From the NCBI RefSeq assembly GCF_000147695.2, contig NC_015958.1, positions 288,501 through 352,500 on the forward strand: 64,000 nt of DNA, written 5' to 3'. Below, piece by piece: positions 1 through 7,179 of this stretch. Source of the DNA: Thermoanaerobacter wiegelii Rt8.B1. Lineage in GTDB: Bacteria; Bacillota; Thermoanaerobacteria; Thermoanaerobacterales; Thermoanaerobacteraceae. The notes below the pieces were generated by a model. The model was not told the origin of the DNA. It ran no database searches and saw only the letters and a program-made list of their open reading frames with translations. The translations under genes were made by a program, and so were the position numbers. Each line of letters opens with the position of its first letter. The stretch's first letter is position 1.

Positions 1-196
1 ATTCTTTAAAGTCATTAGCTTTCCTTGCAAATTCTACAAATTCTGTTGTGCAAACTGGTGTAAAGTCTGCTGGGTGGCTAAAAAGCACAAACCATTTTCC
101 CGCGTAATCCTCAGGCAGTCTCTTTACTCCGTGAGTGGTCACTACTTCCATAGATGGGAATTTTTCTCCTAACAATTTCATCCTAATTTCTTCCAT
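1..196 (-). CDS. Peroxiredoxin (AhpC/TSA, 1-Cys Prx6-like), N-terminal part
   Basis: About 65 N-terminal codons are visible; the gene runs off the left edge of the window. The reading frame shows the peroxiredoxin active-site motif [14 protein letters not shown], with the peroxidatic cysteine in PVCTTEF. The motif form resembles the Prx6/1-Cys type of archaea and thermophilic clostridia, but the C-terminus needed to confirm this is outside the window. It reduces hydrogen peroxide and alkyl hydroperoxides in the cytoplasm. It starts 2 nt after the PerR-like gene stop, with an AAGGGGG ribosome binding site inside the end of that gene, so both are translated from one message driven from the promoter near 877-905. 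Confidence 0.9.
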   Translation of the reverse strand, partial: MEEIRMKLLGEKFPSMEVVTTHGVKRLPEDYAGKWFVLFSHPADFTPVCTTEFVEFARKANDFKE

Positions 197-198
197 TT

Positions 199-633
199 TT
201 AAACCCCCTTAATTTTTTCATTACATTTTTTGCATATGCCATAAACATTTATGTCAACATTTCTAATTACAAAGCCTTTTAATTCTTCTACATTTATAAT
301 TTCCTCTGATACGGGAAAATCGTATACGTTGCCACATATTTCACATTTAAGGTGTCCGTGAAAGTAAGTGTTTATATCATATCGCAATTCTTTTTCTTTC
401 AAAGATAAAGCATTTACAACTCCTTTTTCCATAAACAATTCCAATGTGTTGTAAACACTGGTTTTTGAAAGGGTTGGTATTTCGCTTATCAAGTATTGAT
501 AAATGTCATCAGCTGTTGGGTGTATTCTATTGTTTAAAAGGTATTCTAATACTTTTATCCTTATGGTAGAAGGCTTTATATCATGTCTCTTTAAATAATC
601 TTTTAATTGCTCTATTGTATAAGTCATTTTCAT
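199..633 (-). CDS. Fur-family regulator, PerR-like
   Basis: A 144-aa protein with the usual Fur length and layout: N-terminal winged helix (residues about 10-85, including the [10 protein letters not shown] recognition helix) and a C-terminal dimerisation/metal domain. The [11 protein letters not shown] segment and the terminal GICKKC give two CxxC pairs of a structural zinc site plus histidines of the sensing site. Coupling to a peroxiredoxin directly downstream points to peroxide sensing (PerR) rather than iron uptake control; this is inferred from context. The upstream small winged-helix gene ends 16 nt before it. It probably represses its own operon, but I could not find a convincing PerR box at the promoter. 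Confidence 0.88.
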   Translation of the reverse strand: MKMTYTIEQLKDYLKRHDIKPSTIRIKVLEYLLNNRIHPTADDIYQYLISEIPTLSKTSVYNTLELFMEKGVVNALSLKEKELRYDINTYFHGHLKCEICGNVYDFPVSEEIINVEELKGFVIRNVDINVYGICKKCNEKIKGV

Positions 634-649
634 TACTTCTTTCTCACGA

Positions 650-826
650 TTATTTTGCTGCGTAGTAGCATCTTTTGGGAGACATTATCAAGTCCTCTTT
701 TTTTAGCTCTTTTATAGCTTTGTCTACTTCTTTTTTGTCTAAATTAGCTTTTTGAGCAATATCTCCTGGTCTTAAAGGTTCAGAGGATTCTTTTAAAGTT
801 TTTAGTACCAACTCTTTTACTTCCAT
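650..826 (-). CDS. Small winged-helix DNA-binding protein (58 aa)
   Basis: This is a short gene with a strong ribosome binding site (GAGGTGGG) upstream of its ATG. The protein starts MEVKELVLKTLKESSEPLRPG and continues as a lone helix-turn-helix/winged-helix domain (LRPGDIAQKANLDKKEVDKA followed by a basic C-terminus ending KRCYYAAK). It is the first gene of the operon with the PerR-like regulator and the peroxiredoxin, which suggests a role in redox or metal-dependent control. Two late tyrosines and one cysteine are the only notable residues. Function is not known to me; an ArsR/MarR-like mini-regulator is the best guess. Confidence 0.75.
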   Translation of the reverse strand: MEVKELVLKTLKESSEPLRPGDIAQKANLDKKEVDKAIKELKKEDLIMSPKRCYYAAK

Positions 827-876
827 TTATCCCACCTCGTTTGTATTAAATTTAATTTTGTATTAATTTCAATTTT

Positions 877-905
877 ATTATAATATTAATTTTTAGTTTT
901 GTCAA
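877..905 (-). promoter_or_regulatory. Sigma-A promoter of the wHTH-perR-prx operon
   Basis: Read on the minus strand there is a consensus -35 TTGACA (905-900) and a consensus -10 TATAAT (882-877) separated by 17 bp. It lies about 50 bp upstream of the first gene's start codon. The surrounding sequence is nearly pure A/T. Confidence 0.8.
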
Positions 906-962
906 CAGTTTTTTGTTTTATTTTTTCCTTCATGAGGAGAAATTATTTAAAAATGAATTAGT

Positions 963-971
963 AATCTTCAA
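963..971. repeat. Left 9-bp target duplication of ISLre2 copy 1
   Basis: AATCTTCAA occurs here and again at 2563-2571, immediately outside the two ends of the insertion sequence. A 9-bp duplication is typical for the ISLre2 family. Confidence 0.85.
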
Positions 972-1011
972 GATAGTGTAAAATTATCGTAGGATTTTTA
1001 AAGTGAAAAAA

Positions 1012-1078
1012 ACAAGAGACAACCCCTGTGATAAAATAGAAATAGGAAACAAAACATCACAGAAAGGGGTGTCTCTTG
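1012..1078 (+). promoter_or_regulatory. Hairpin masking the ISLre2 transposase ribosome binding site
   Basis: An inverted repeat pairs ACAAGAGACA..CCCC..TGTGAT (about 1012-1032) with ATCACA..GGGG..TGTCTCTTG (about 1056-1078). The 3' arm contains the AAGGGG ribosome binding site and the first base of the GTG start. Transcripts entering from outside the element would fold this and hide the start, as known for IS10 and IS50. The identical structure is in copy 2. Confidence 0.5.
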
Positions 1079-2481
1079 TGAAAAAATATATTTTTGAAGA
1101 TATTATACTACAAAATGCTCTAAATTTCACTAGAGAAGTGATAGAAATTTTTGGTGATTTATTAAACGAAGGAATGGATATTACAAGACTTGTAGCAAGA
1201 ATAAAGGAAATCACGGACAAACTAGGTAGTGAAGTAATAGAAGCAATTATTGAAGAGTTAGATAGGATAATAAAAGAAGACAAGAGAAGGAAAGAAAAAT
1301 GGATAGTAGAAAGAAAAGATAAAAAGAGGTTAACGACAATTCTTGGAGATATTGAATATGAGATGACATATTACAAATCTAGGCAGGATGGGAGATATAC
1401 ATATTTGGTGGATGATGCATTAGAGATAGGGCGGCACGATAGGATAGAAAAGGGAGTAAAGATAAAGTTAGTAGAAAACGCGATAGAAGAATCATATGAA
1501 AGAAGTAGTAAAAAAGCATGTCCAGAGGAGCTAAGTAAACAGACGGTATTAAACGCAATAAGGGAAATAGGAGAAGTAGAAGTAAAGAGAGAAATAAAAG
1601 AGAAGAAAGAAGTAAAGGTATTATACATAGAGGCAGATGAAGACCATGTACCTTTACAAGAGGGTGGAGATGAAACACCTCGATTGGTGTACATACATGA
1701 AGGGAGGGAAGAGAGAAACGGAAGAAACGTACTGAAAAATGTGTATTACAAGGCATACGTAGGAGAGAAAGCTGAAGACATATGGATAGATGTAGCAAAT
1801 TACATAGAAGAAAATTACAAGGAAGAGAAGATAGAGAAGATATACATAGCAGGAGATGGAGCGCCGTGGATAAAAGAGGGATTAGAGTGGATAGTAAAAT
1901 CAAGGTTTGTGTTAGACAGATATCATTTAAACAAATACGTATTAAAAGCTACATCGAAAGAGCCAAAATACAGGGATAAGATATGGAGAGCAATAAATGA
2001 AGGAGATAAAGAAGAACTAAAGAAGGTATTTAATGAACTAATAAAGGTAACAAAGGAAGAGAGAGAAAAAGAGAAGGTAAAAGAGGCCAAGAGGTACATA
2101 CTAAATAATTGGGAAGGAGTAGAGATATACAGTAAAGACAAAGATGTAATAGGGTGCAGTGCAGAAGGGCATATAAGTCATGTATTTTCTTCTAGATTAA
2201 GTAGGAATCCATTAGGATGGAGTAGAGAAGGATTAAAGTTAATGGCGAAATTAAGAGTATTCAGCAAGAATGGAGGAGATTTGAGAGAAATAGAATGGGG
2301 TAAGAAAGAGAATATAAATGAAGGGAGCTACAAATTAACGAAGAAGCAAATAAAAGAGGCGGTAAGGAGAGTTAAAACGTCTACAAATGAAAAAATAAAT
2401 AATATTACGGTTTTGAATATAGGGAAAGTAACACCAATATATAAGGTTTTAAGAGCAATAAAATATGCGCAAGTTATATAA
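1078..2481 (+). CDS. ISLre2 family transposase (UPF0236-like)
   Basis: A 467-aa protein from the GTG at 1078, which has an AAGGGGTG ribosome binding site; the frame stays open further upstream but only within the terminal region of the element. Motifs visible are [24 protein letters not shown] followed by [14 protein letters not shown], and [22 protein letters not shown]. These fit a DDE-type transposase of the ISLre2 family, which is related to the Mutator/IS256 fold. It differs from copy 2 at only two residues that I can see (EYEMTYY versus EYERTYY, and KEVKVLY versus KEVRVLY). Long antisense open frames over it are coding shadows. Confidence 0.9.
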   Translation: MKKYIFEDIILQNALNFTREVIEIFGDLLNEGMDITRLVARIKEITDKLGSEVIEAIIEELDRIIKEDKRRKEKWIVERKDKKRLTTILGDIEYEMTYYKSRQDGRYTYLVDDALEIGRHDRIEKGVKIKLVENAIEESYERSSKKACPEELSKQTVLNAIREIGEVEVKREIKEKKEVKVLYIEADEDHVPLQEGGDETPRLVYIHEGREERNGRNVLKNVYYKAYVGEKAEDIWIDVANYIEENYKEEKIEKIYIAGDGAPWIKEGLEWIVKSRFVLDRYHLNKYVLKATSKEPKYRDKIWRAINEGDKEELKKVFNELIKVTKEEREKEKVKEAKRYILNNWEGVEIYSKDKDVIGCSAEGHISHVFSSRLSRNPLGWSREGLKLMAKLRVFSKNGGDLREIEWGKKENINEGSYKLTKKQIKEAVRRVKTSTNEKINNITVLNIGKVTPIYKVLRAIKYAQVI

Positions 2482-2562
2482 AATGCATGATAAGTTGAAG
2501 GCGGAAATTAACTAAGTTTCAGGGGTTGTCTTAAAAAAATCCTACAGTATCTTGACACTATC

Positions 2563-2571
2563 AATCTTCAA
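2563..2571. repeat. Right 9-bp target duplication of ISLre2 copy 1
   Basis: AATCTTCAA, identical to 963-971, directly after the ACACTATC terminus. Confidence 0.85.
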
Positions 2572-2578
2572 AAAAACA

Positions 2579-2607
2579 TTGACAATTTTAAAGGAAAAGT
2601 ATATTAT
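2579..2607 (+). promoter_or_regulatory. Sigma-A promoter of the alpha-glucan operon
   Basis: TTGACA (2579-2584), a 17-bp spacer and TATTAT (2602-2607). The predicted start point falls just before the operator-like site at 2617. The ISLre2 copy ends 16 bp upstream, so the insertion narrowly spared this promoter. Confidence 0.65.
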
Positions 2608-2616
2608 AATAGTAGA

Positions 2617-2632
2617 ATGCATTCGGTTGCAT
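2617..2632 (+). promoter_or_regulatory. LacI-family operator-like site 1
   Basis: ATGCATTCGGTTGCAT is an inverted repeat (ATGCA/TGCAT arms) with a central CG, the signature of LacI/GalR-family operators such as MalR sites. It sits just downstream of the predicted transcription start, a position suited to repression. Its near twin lies at 2703-2718. No LacI-type regulator is encoded in this window. Confidence 0.6.
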
Positions 2633-2655
2633 AAAAGTTTTAGCATTTCTCCCCG

Positions 2656-2693
2656 ATTTGATTAATTTTCATAATTAATCAAATTCTTTTTTT
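2656..2693 (+). terminator. Leader hairpin with T-tract (possible attenuator)
   Basis: A perfect 12-bp AT-rich stem (2656-2667 with 2673-2684, loop TTCAT) is followed by TC and seven T. It lies in the 5' leader between the two operator-like sites, so it could terminate some transcripts before the first gene. It could also be simply an AT-rich palindrome. Confidence 0.4.
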
Positions 2694-2702
2694 AATCTGA
2701 CG

Positions 2703-2718
2703 ATGCATTCGATTGCAT
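2703..2718 (+). promoter_or_regulatory. LacI-family operator-like site 2
   Basis: ATGCATTCGATTGCAT, one base different from the site at 2617-2632, in the leader 30 bp before the start codon. The centre-to-centre distance is 86 bp, which would allow looping by a tetrameric or dimer-pair repressor. Confidence 0.6.
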
Positions 2719-2747
2719 TTACTAAAAAGAATAGGAGAGATTAAATA

Positions 2748-3716
2748 ATGTCTGAAATAAGATATGACATCATAACTGGTAAAATGGTGATTATAGCTAC
2801 GGAGAGGGGAAAGAGACCTCATGATTTTAAAATAGTTCATAGTGAAAAGAAAAACAACGTTTGTCCTTTTTGCCCAGGAAATGAAGAGATGACTCCTCCT
2901 ACTTTAGTTGAAATTAAGGATAAAAAAGGGAAGTGGTTAGTTAGAGGATTTGAAAATAAATTTGCAACAGTGAACACAGATTTAAAGAGTTTTGAGGTAC
3001 CATCCCTTTATAAAGCGGAATATGGTTATGGTGTAGCAGAGGTAATAGTAGAATCACCAGACCATAATGCAACTTTTGGGAGATTAACTTTAGAACAAAT
3101 GCAAAAAGTTTTTATAGCGATTATTGAGCGATACAAAAGAATTTCTCAAGACGATAAAATAAAATACATTCAAGTGTTTAAAAATTTTGGAGCAAGAGGA
3201 GGAGCTTCCTTAGAACACGGGCATTGGCAGATTATAGCTACTTCTTTTATTCCAGATGTAGTAGAAAAAGAGGTAACAGGTATACAAGAATATATTAAGA
3301 AGAAGGGCAAATGTCCTTATTGTGAAATTGTCAAATGTGAAAAAGAAGAAGGTAAAAGGATAATAGGTGAAAATGAGAATTTCATTGTTATCGCTCCTTA
3401 TGCATCTCAATATCCTTATGAGTCATGGATAATACCCAAAGAGCATCAAGAGCGATTTGAAGAGTTAAAAGAAGAAAATATTGCAAATTTGACCGAAATT
3501 TTGAAGCCTCTTATAGAAAAGTACGAGAGAGAATTTAACTTTCCGCCATATAATATTGTGGTTCATACAGTACCAATTTCTGATATAAGAAATTATCATT
3601 GGCATATTGAAATTATTCCAAGGCTTACTGTGGCAGCTGGTTTCGAGTTAGGGACAGGAGTTTATATAAATCCTGTGCCACCAGAATTGGCAGCATCAGT
3701 TTTAAGAATAGAATGA
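2748..3716 (+). CDS. galT: GalT-like HIT-superfamily nucleotidyltransferase (hexose-1-P uridylyltransferase or ADP-glucose phosphorylase)
   Basis: A 322-aa protein with the GalT fold: N-terminal zinc motif CPFCPGNEEMTPP (about residues 39-51), nucleotidyl-transfer motif FKNFGARGGASLEHGHWQ (about 144-161, the HGHWQ being HxHxQ), a second CxxC (KCPYC) and a C-terminal HWHIEIIPRL. It moves a nucleotidyl group between sugar 1-phosphates through a histidine intermediate. From memory, the layout, including IQVFKN-GA-GAS and the ending GFELGTG-YINPV, is closer to plant-type ADP-glucose:phosphate adenylyltransferase than to E. coli GalT. There is no galK or galE here; the neighbours are a maltokinase and a glycogen synthase-like enzyme. 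A role on ADP-glucose or UDP-glucose in alpha-glucan turnover is therefore as likely as the Leloir pathway. Confidence 0.8.
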   Translation: MSEIRYDIITGKMVIIATERGKRPHDFKIVHSEKKNNVCPFCPGNEEMTPPTLVEIKDKKGKWLVRGFENKFATVNTDLKSFEVPSLYKAEYGYGVAEVIVESPDHNATFGRLTLEQMQKVFIAIIERYKRISQDDKIKYIQVFKNFGARGGASLEHGHWQIIATSFIPDVVEKEVTGIQEYIKKKGKCPYCEIVKCEKEEGKRIIGENENFIVIAPYASQYPYESWIIPKEHQERFEELKEENIANLTEILKPLIEKYEREFNFPPYNIVVHTVPISDIRNYHWHIEIIPRLTVAAGFELGTGVYINPVPPELAASVLRIE

Positions 3717-3740
3717 AATTCTATTGAAAGAAGTGGTCAA

Positions 3741-5318
3741 ATGTATATTGGTAAAACCTTCAACTTTGAAGATATACCTACAAAACTGAAAGATATAATT
3801 AAAAATATAGATAAAGACAATTTTAAAAAGTTTAGATGGTTTCAGGAGAAGGCTTATAATATTTTAGATATATTTTTATTTGATTATGCAATATTGTCTA
3901 AAAAGGAAGCTGAGATTATAATTGCAGCTATTATAGCTTTTGTGGTGAAAGCTCCAACGAGTAAGAAAGAGATTACTTTGCTTTATTATGTGCCTTTAAT
4001 TATAACTCCTTATTTTAGGAATAATGATTTAATAGATATTATTGAGAGTCCAAATTTAAAAGCTTTTATATACGATGGAATTGACGATATAAATTATGTT
4101 AAGTTTTTAAATAAAGCGTTAAGTGAAGAAACAGTTATAAAATTTGAGTCTGGTGCCCAATTAATTCCTTATAATCTTAAAAAAGACGATATATACAGTT
4201 CACGAAGGCTGAGCAATAAGTCCAGTAATAGTTTAACATTTTTACAAAAAGATGAAATAATAAAGACTTATAGAAAATTTGTAAAAGGAGTTAATCCTGA
4301 CCTTGAAATGACTTTTGAACTTAAAAATGCAGGTTTTGGAAATGTTCAGGATATAAGAGGTTATTTTTTATATGAAGACAGTAGCGGAGATAGGTATACT
4401 GTTGCTATAATAGTGGAACACATTAAAAACATGGGAGACATGTGGCAATATACGCAAGAGTATCTGTCTTCTGTAATTTCTACTTTATCCGATTATGAGG
4501 AAATTGAAGAAAGTTACGTAGAAGGATACTTGAGCAATTACTTTGAAGAGGTAAGAGAGATAGCAAGGATAATTGCCGATATGCATATTAAATTGTCTTA
4601 TATTGATAAAGAAGATTTTGCGAAAAGAAATGTTGAAATATCAGATGTTGAAGAAGTGTTGAAGAGCATAAAAAATAATTTCGCTAAACTTTTAAATTTT
4701 ATAAAATTGTCTACTTTTGATGAACAAATAACTTCAATGATAGAAGAGATTGTAAGGCAACAAGAGTTTTTAATGAGCAAATTAGAAGAATTTAAAGATA
4801 CTGCTGTTTTTGGCAAATATATAAGATGTCATGGAGACCTACACTTAGAGCAAATTTTAAAGACTGAAGAGGGATATGTGATAATAGATTTTGAAGGGGA
4901 ACCGACAAAACCTATTGAGGTGAGGAGAAAAAAAATATCTCCCTTAAAAGATGTGGCAGGCATGGTACGTTCTTTTAGTTATGCTGCTTATGCTGCTTAT
5001 TTTAATTATCTTAATGCAAAAGGTAAGTTGCAGGATGAAAAAATAGAAAAAGTGCTGTCAGTGTGGGAAGAAGCTGTCACGGAGACTTTTGTAGAAAACT
5101 ATTTGGAATTGGTGACAAGGGAAGCACCAGACATTATACCAGAAGGTGAAAATTTCGATAAGGCTTTAGCTATTTTTAAATTAGATAAAGCTCTTTTTGA
5201 AGGAATTTATGAGGTAAATAATAGACCTTCTTGGTTTAAAATACCTTTAAAAGGTATTTTAGGGTGTATTGAGGATTTGAAATTAGAAAAACACGGATCG
5301 GAGGTAAACTATGGATAA
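3741..5318 (+). CDS. Maltokinase-like sugar kinase (Mak/Pep2 family)
   Basis: A 525-aa protein whose C-terminal half has the aminoglycoside-phosphotransferase-like kinase core: catalytic loop CHGDLHLEQIL (about residues 363-373) and metal-binding IIDFEGEPTKPIEVRRKKIS followed by SPLKDVAGMVRSFSYAAYAA (about 379-415). This pattern is characteristic of maltokinases, which make maltose 1-phosphate from maltose and ATP, and of the C-terminal domain of trehalose synthase fusions. The N-terminal part is weakly conserved, as in known Mak. It overlaps the next gene by 8 nt, so the two are translationally coupled. No glgE gene is in the window. Confidence 0.8.
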   Translation: MYIGKTFNFEDIPTKLKDIIKNIDKDNFKKFRWFQEKAYNILDIFLFDYAILSKKEAEIIIAAIIAFVVKAPTSKKEITLLYYVPLIITPYFRNNDLIDIIESPNLKAFIYDGIDDINYVKFLNKALSEETVIKFESGAQLIPYNLKKDDIYSSRRLSNKSSNSLTFLQKDEIIKTYRKFVKGVNPDLEMTFELKNAGFGNVQDIRGYFLYEDSSGDRYTVAIIVEHIKNMGDMWQYTQEYLSSVISTLSDYEEIEESYVEGYLSNYFEEVREIARIIADMHIKLSYIDKEDFAKRNVEISDVEEVLKSIKNNFAKLLNFIKLSTFDEQITSMIEEIVRQQEFLMSKLEEFKDTAVFGKYIRCHGDLHLEQILKTEEGYVIIDFEGEPTKPIEVRRKKISPLKDVAGMVRSFSYAAYAAYFNYLNAKGKLQDEKIEKVLSVWEEAVTETFVENYLELVTREAPDIIPEGENFDKALAIFKLDKALFEGIYEVNNRPSWFKIPLKGILGCIEDLKLEKHGSEVNYG

Positions 5319-6477
5319 GTTAAAAGTTACAATGTTTACAAATGAATACCCTCCTAATATTTACGGTGGAGCTGGTGTTCATGTAGATTATCTTGTTAGG
5401 GAACTGTCTAAACTGATGGAAGTAGATGTGAGATGCTTTGGTGACCAAGATTATACGGCTGATAATCTAAAAGTCCGTGGATATAAACAGTGGGATAAGT
5501 TAAAGGAAAATTCAGATCCAAGATATCAGAAAGTTTTGGGGCCTTTTTCCATTGATTTGGCAATGGTGAAGGATGAGATAGACTCAGATATTTTACACTG
5601 CCATACCTGGTATACTTTTATGGCGGGCTTTTTAGCTAAAAAATTGTATGATAAACCTCTTGTGGTTACAATTCACAGCCTTGAGCCTTTAAGGCCATGG
5701 AAAGAAGAACAGTTAGGCAATGGATATAAGCTAAGTTCTTGGATGGAAAGAACAGGAATTGAAGCCGCCGATAGGGTTATAGCAGTTTCCAAGGGGTCGA
5801 AAGAAGATATATTGAAGTATTACAATATTCCAGAAGAAAAAGTTGAAGTTATATATAACGGCATAGATTTGAACCAATACCAGAAAACAGATAGAAATAT
5901 TGCTCGCAAAAAATATGGAATTGAGGGTAAATACATTCTCTTTGTAGGAAGAATATCAAGGCAAAAGGGCATTACTCATTTAATAGATGCAGTAAAGTAT
6001 CTACCTAAGGATATAAAGGTTGTATTATGCGCTAGTTCTCCAGATACCCAAGAGGTTTTAGAAGAAGTAGAGCAAAAAGTTAAACTTTACGACAATATTA
6101 TTTGGATAAATAAAATGGTGGAAAAAGAAGAAATTATAGAGTTATACAGCAATGCGGAAGTTTTTGCATGCCCTTCTGTTTATGAGCCTTTTGGCATAAT
6201 AAACTTAGAAGCAATGGCTTGTAAAACTCCTGTTGTGGCAAGTGCTACAGGAGGAATTAAAGAGGTTGTAGTTCATGAAGAGACAGGATTCCTTGTAGAA
6301 CCAGGCAATCCTGAAGAATTAGCAAAATATATAAACATACTTTTAAATAACAAAGATTTAGCTATAAAATTTGGAGAAAATGGGAGAAAACGTGTTGAAG
6401 AGATGTTTAGTTGGGAAAGCATTGCTAAAAAGACTTATGAGATGTACAAGGATGTAATAGAGAAATATAAAAAATAA
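5311..6477 (+). CDS. GT4 glycosyltransferase, GlgA/GlgM type (glycogen synthase, actinobacterial form)
   Basis: A 388-aa GT-B enzyme. The N-terminal EYPPNIYGGAGVHVDYLVREL is the sugar-nucleotide synthase start seen in actinobacterial-type glycogen synthases, and the GT4 donor-site motif EPFGIINLEAMACKTPVVAS lies at about residue 292. In mycobacteria this family (GlgM) joins ADP-glucose to glucose 1-phosphate to give maltose 1-phosphate; other members elongate glycogen. Its coupling to a maltokinase-like gene supports a maltose 1-phosphate context. The start ATG has a GGAGG site inside the end of the upstream gene. Confidence 0.8.
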   Translation: MDKLKVTMFTNEYPPNIYGGAGVHVDYLVRELSKLMEVDVRCFGDQDYTADNLKVRGYKQWDKLKENSDPRYQKVLGPFSIDLAMVKDEIDSDILHCHTWYTFMAGFLAKKLYDKPLVVTIHSLEPLRPWKEEQLGNGYKLSSWMERTGIEAADRVIAVSKGSKEDILKYYNIPEEKVEVIYNGIDLNQYQKTDRNIARKKYGIEGKYILFVGRISRQKGITHLIDAVKYLPKDIKVVLCASSPDTQEVLEEVEQKVKLYDNIIWINKMVEKEEIIELYSNAEVFACPSVYEPFGIINLEAMACKTPVVASATGGIKEVVVHEETGFLVEPGNPEELAKYINILLNNKDLAIKFGENGRKRVEEMFSWESIAKKTYEMYKDVIEKYKK

Positions 6478-6487
6478 ATGCGCTAAG

Positions 6488-6520
6488 GCAGGGGTGACAA
6501 TTGCCCTGCTTTGTTTATTT
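6488..6520 (+). terminator. Rho-independent terminator of the alpha-glucan operon
   Basis: GCAGGG (6488-6493) pairs with CCCTGC (6504-6509) and is followed by TTTGTTTATTT. It lies 10 bp after the glycosyltransferase stop codon. Confidence 0.6.
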
Positions 6521-6530
6521 GTGCTATAAT
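6501..6530 (+). promoter_or_regulatory. Possible promoter of the DedA gene
   Basis: TTGCCC (6501-6506), an 18-bp spacer and TATAAT (6525-6530). It overlaps the 3' arm of the preceding terminator, a compact arrangement that would let the DedA gene start its own transcript. Confidence 0.45.
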
Positions 6531-6558
6531 AAATTTAAAAATAATGGATGGTGTGGCG

Positions 6559-7179
6559 ATGGAAGGACAATCTTTTCTTTATAATGCAATAATAAATTAT
6601 GGATATATAGCGCTTTTTATAGGGCTTATGATTGAAGGAACGGGAATGCCAGGCCCTGTAGAAATATTATTTTTTGCGGCAGCGTATTTAGTCACAAAAG
6701 GGGATATGAACCTTTTTTATGTTATAGTCATCGCTGCTTTAGGAAATGTGACAGGAAATGTGATAGCTTATTTGGTAGGCTATTATAAAGGTAGGCCTGT
6801 TGTTGAAAAATACGGTAAATATTTAAAAATAACAGTAAAAGACCTTGAAGCTATGGATAAATGGTTTGCTAAATATGGAGGATTTACGGTTTTATTAGGT
6901 AGGCTTGTAGGTCTTCCAAGGACGCCGGCTATTTGGGCTTCAGGTATAACCCGTATGAATTTTACTGTGTATGTGATATTTTCTGCTATTGCTGATTTTA
7001 TATGGTCTACTTTTTGGGCAGTAGTGTCTTATCTTGCTGCTATGCAATTGATTAAAATAGACTTTTTTGCGAAAAGTCAACCGCCTTGGGTATATTTTGC
7101 TTCTACAATAGGCTTTATGATATTTTTATATATAGTTTGGAGGGTACTTCTTTGGATGAAAGAAAAGTATCTAACGTAA
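6559..7179 (+). CDS. DedA-family membrane protein
   Basis: A 206-aa protein from the ATG at 6559; two in-frame starts lie further upstream (ATG 6544 is the nearest). The DedA/SNARE-associated signature is clear: FIGLMIEGTGMPGPVEILFFAAAYL near the N-terminus, then GNVTGNVIAYLVGYYKGR, then the conserved LLGRLVGLPRTPAIWASGITRM, with about five hydrophobic segments. DedA proteins are inner-membrane proteins linked to undecaprenyl-phosphate or phospholipid flipping and proton-motive-force maintenance. The gene overlaps the next one by 28 nt, which suggests coupled translation. Confidence 0.88.
   Translation: MEGQSFLYNAIINYGYIALFIGLMIEGTGMPGPVEILFFAAAYLVTKGDMNLFYVIVIAALGNVTGNVIAYLVGYYKGRPVVEKYGKYLKITVKDLEAMDKWFAKYGGFTVLLGRLVGLPRTPAIWASGITRMNFTVYVIFSAIADFIWSTFWAVVSYLAAMQLIKIDFFAKSQPPWVYFASTIGFMIFLYIVWRVLLWMKEKYLT

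Larger units (their letters stand above)
972..2562 (+). mobile_element. ISLre2-family insertion sequence, copy 1 (complete, 1591 bp)
   Basis: The element is bounded by imperfect terminal inverted repeats starting GATAGTGT (left) and ending ACACTATC (right); the similarity continues inward to a shared GTAGGATTTTT block and an ACAACCCCTG block. It is flanked by the 9-bp repeat AATCTTCAA and carries one transposase gene. A second copy of identical length lies at 61093-62683 in the opposite orientation with a different 9-bp duplication (CTTGAATTT), so the two inserted independently and recently. The right end lies 16 bp upstream of the -35 box of the alpha-glucan operon. Confidence 0.92.

Noticed and set aside
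840-900. Possible PerR box in the AT-rich promoter of the perR operon
   Set aside because: Only fragments of the TTATAAT-N-ATTATAA pattern are present, and in such A/T-rich DNA these occur by chance.
984-2141. Several antisense and alternative open frames over the ISLre2 transposase (up to 174 codons), repeated at 61514-62671
   Set aside because: They are mirror frames of the transposase, rich in Leu/Ser/Ile from reversed AT-rich codons, have no ribosome binding sites, and occur identically in both copies only because the element is duplicated.
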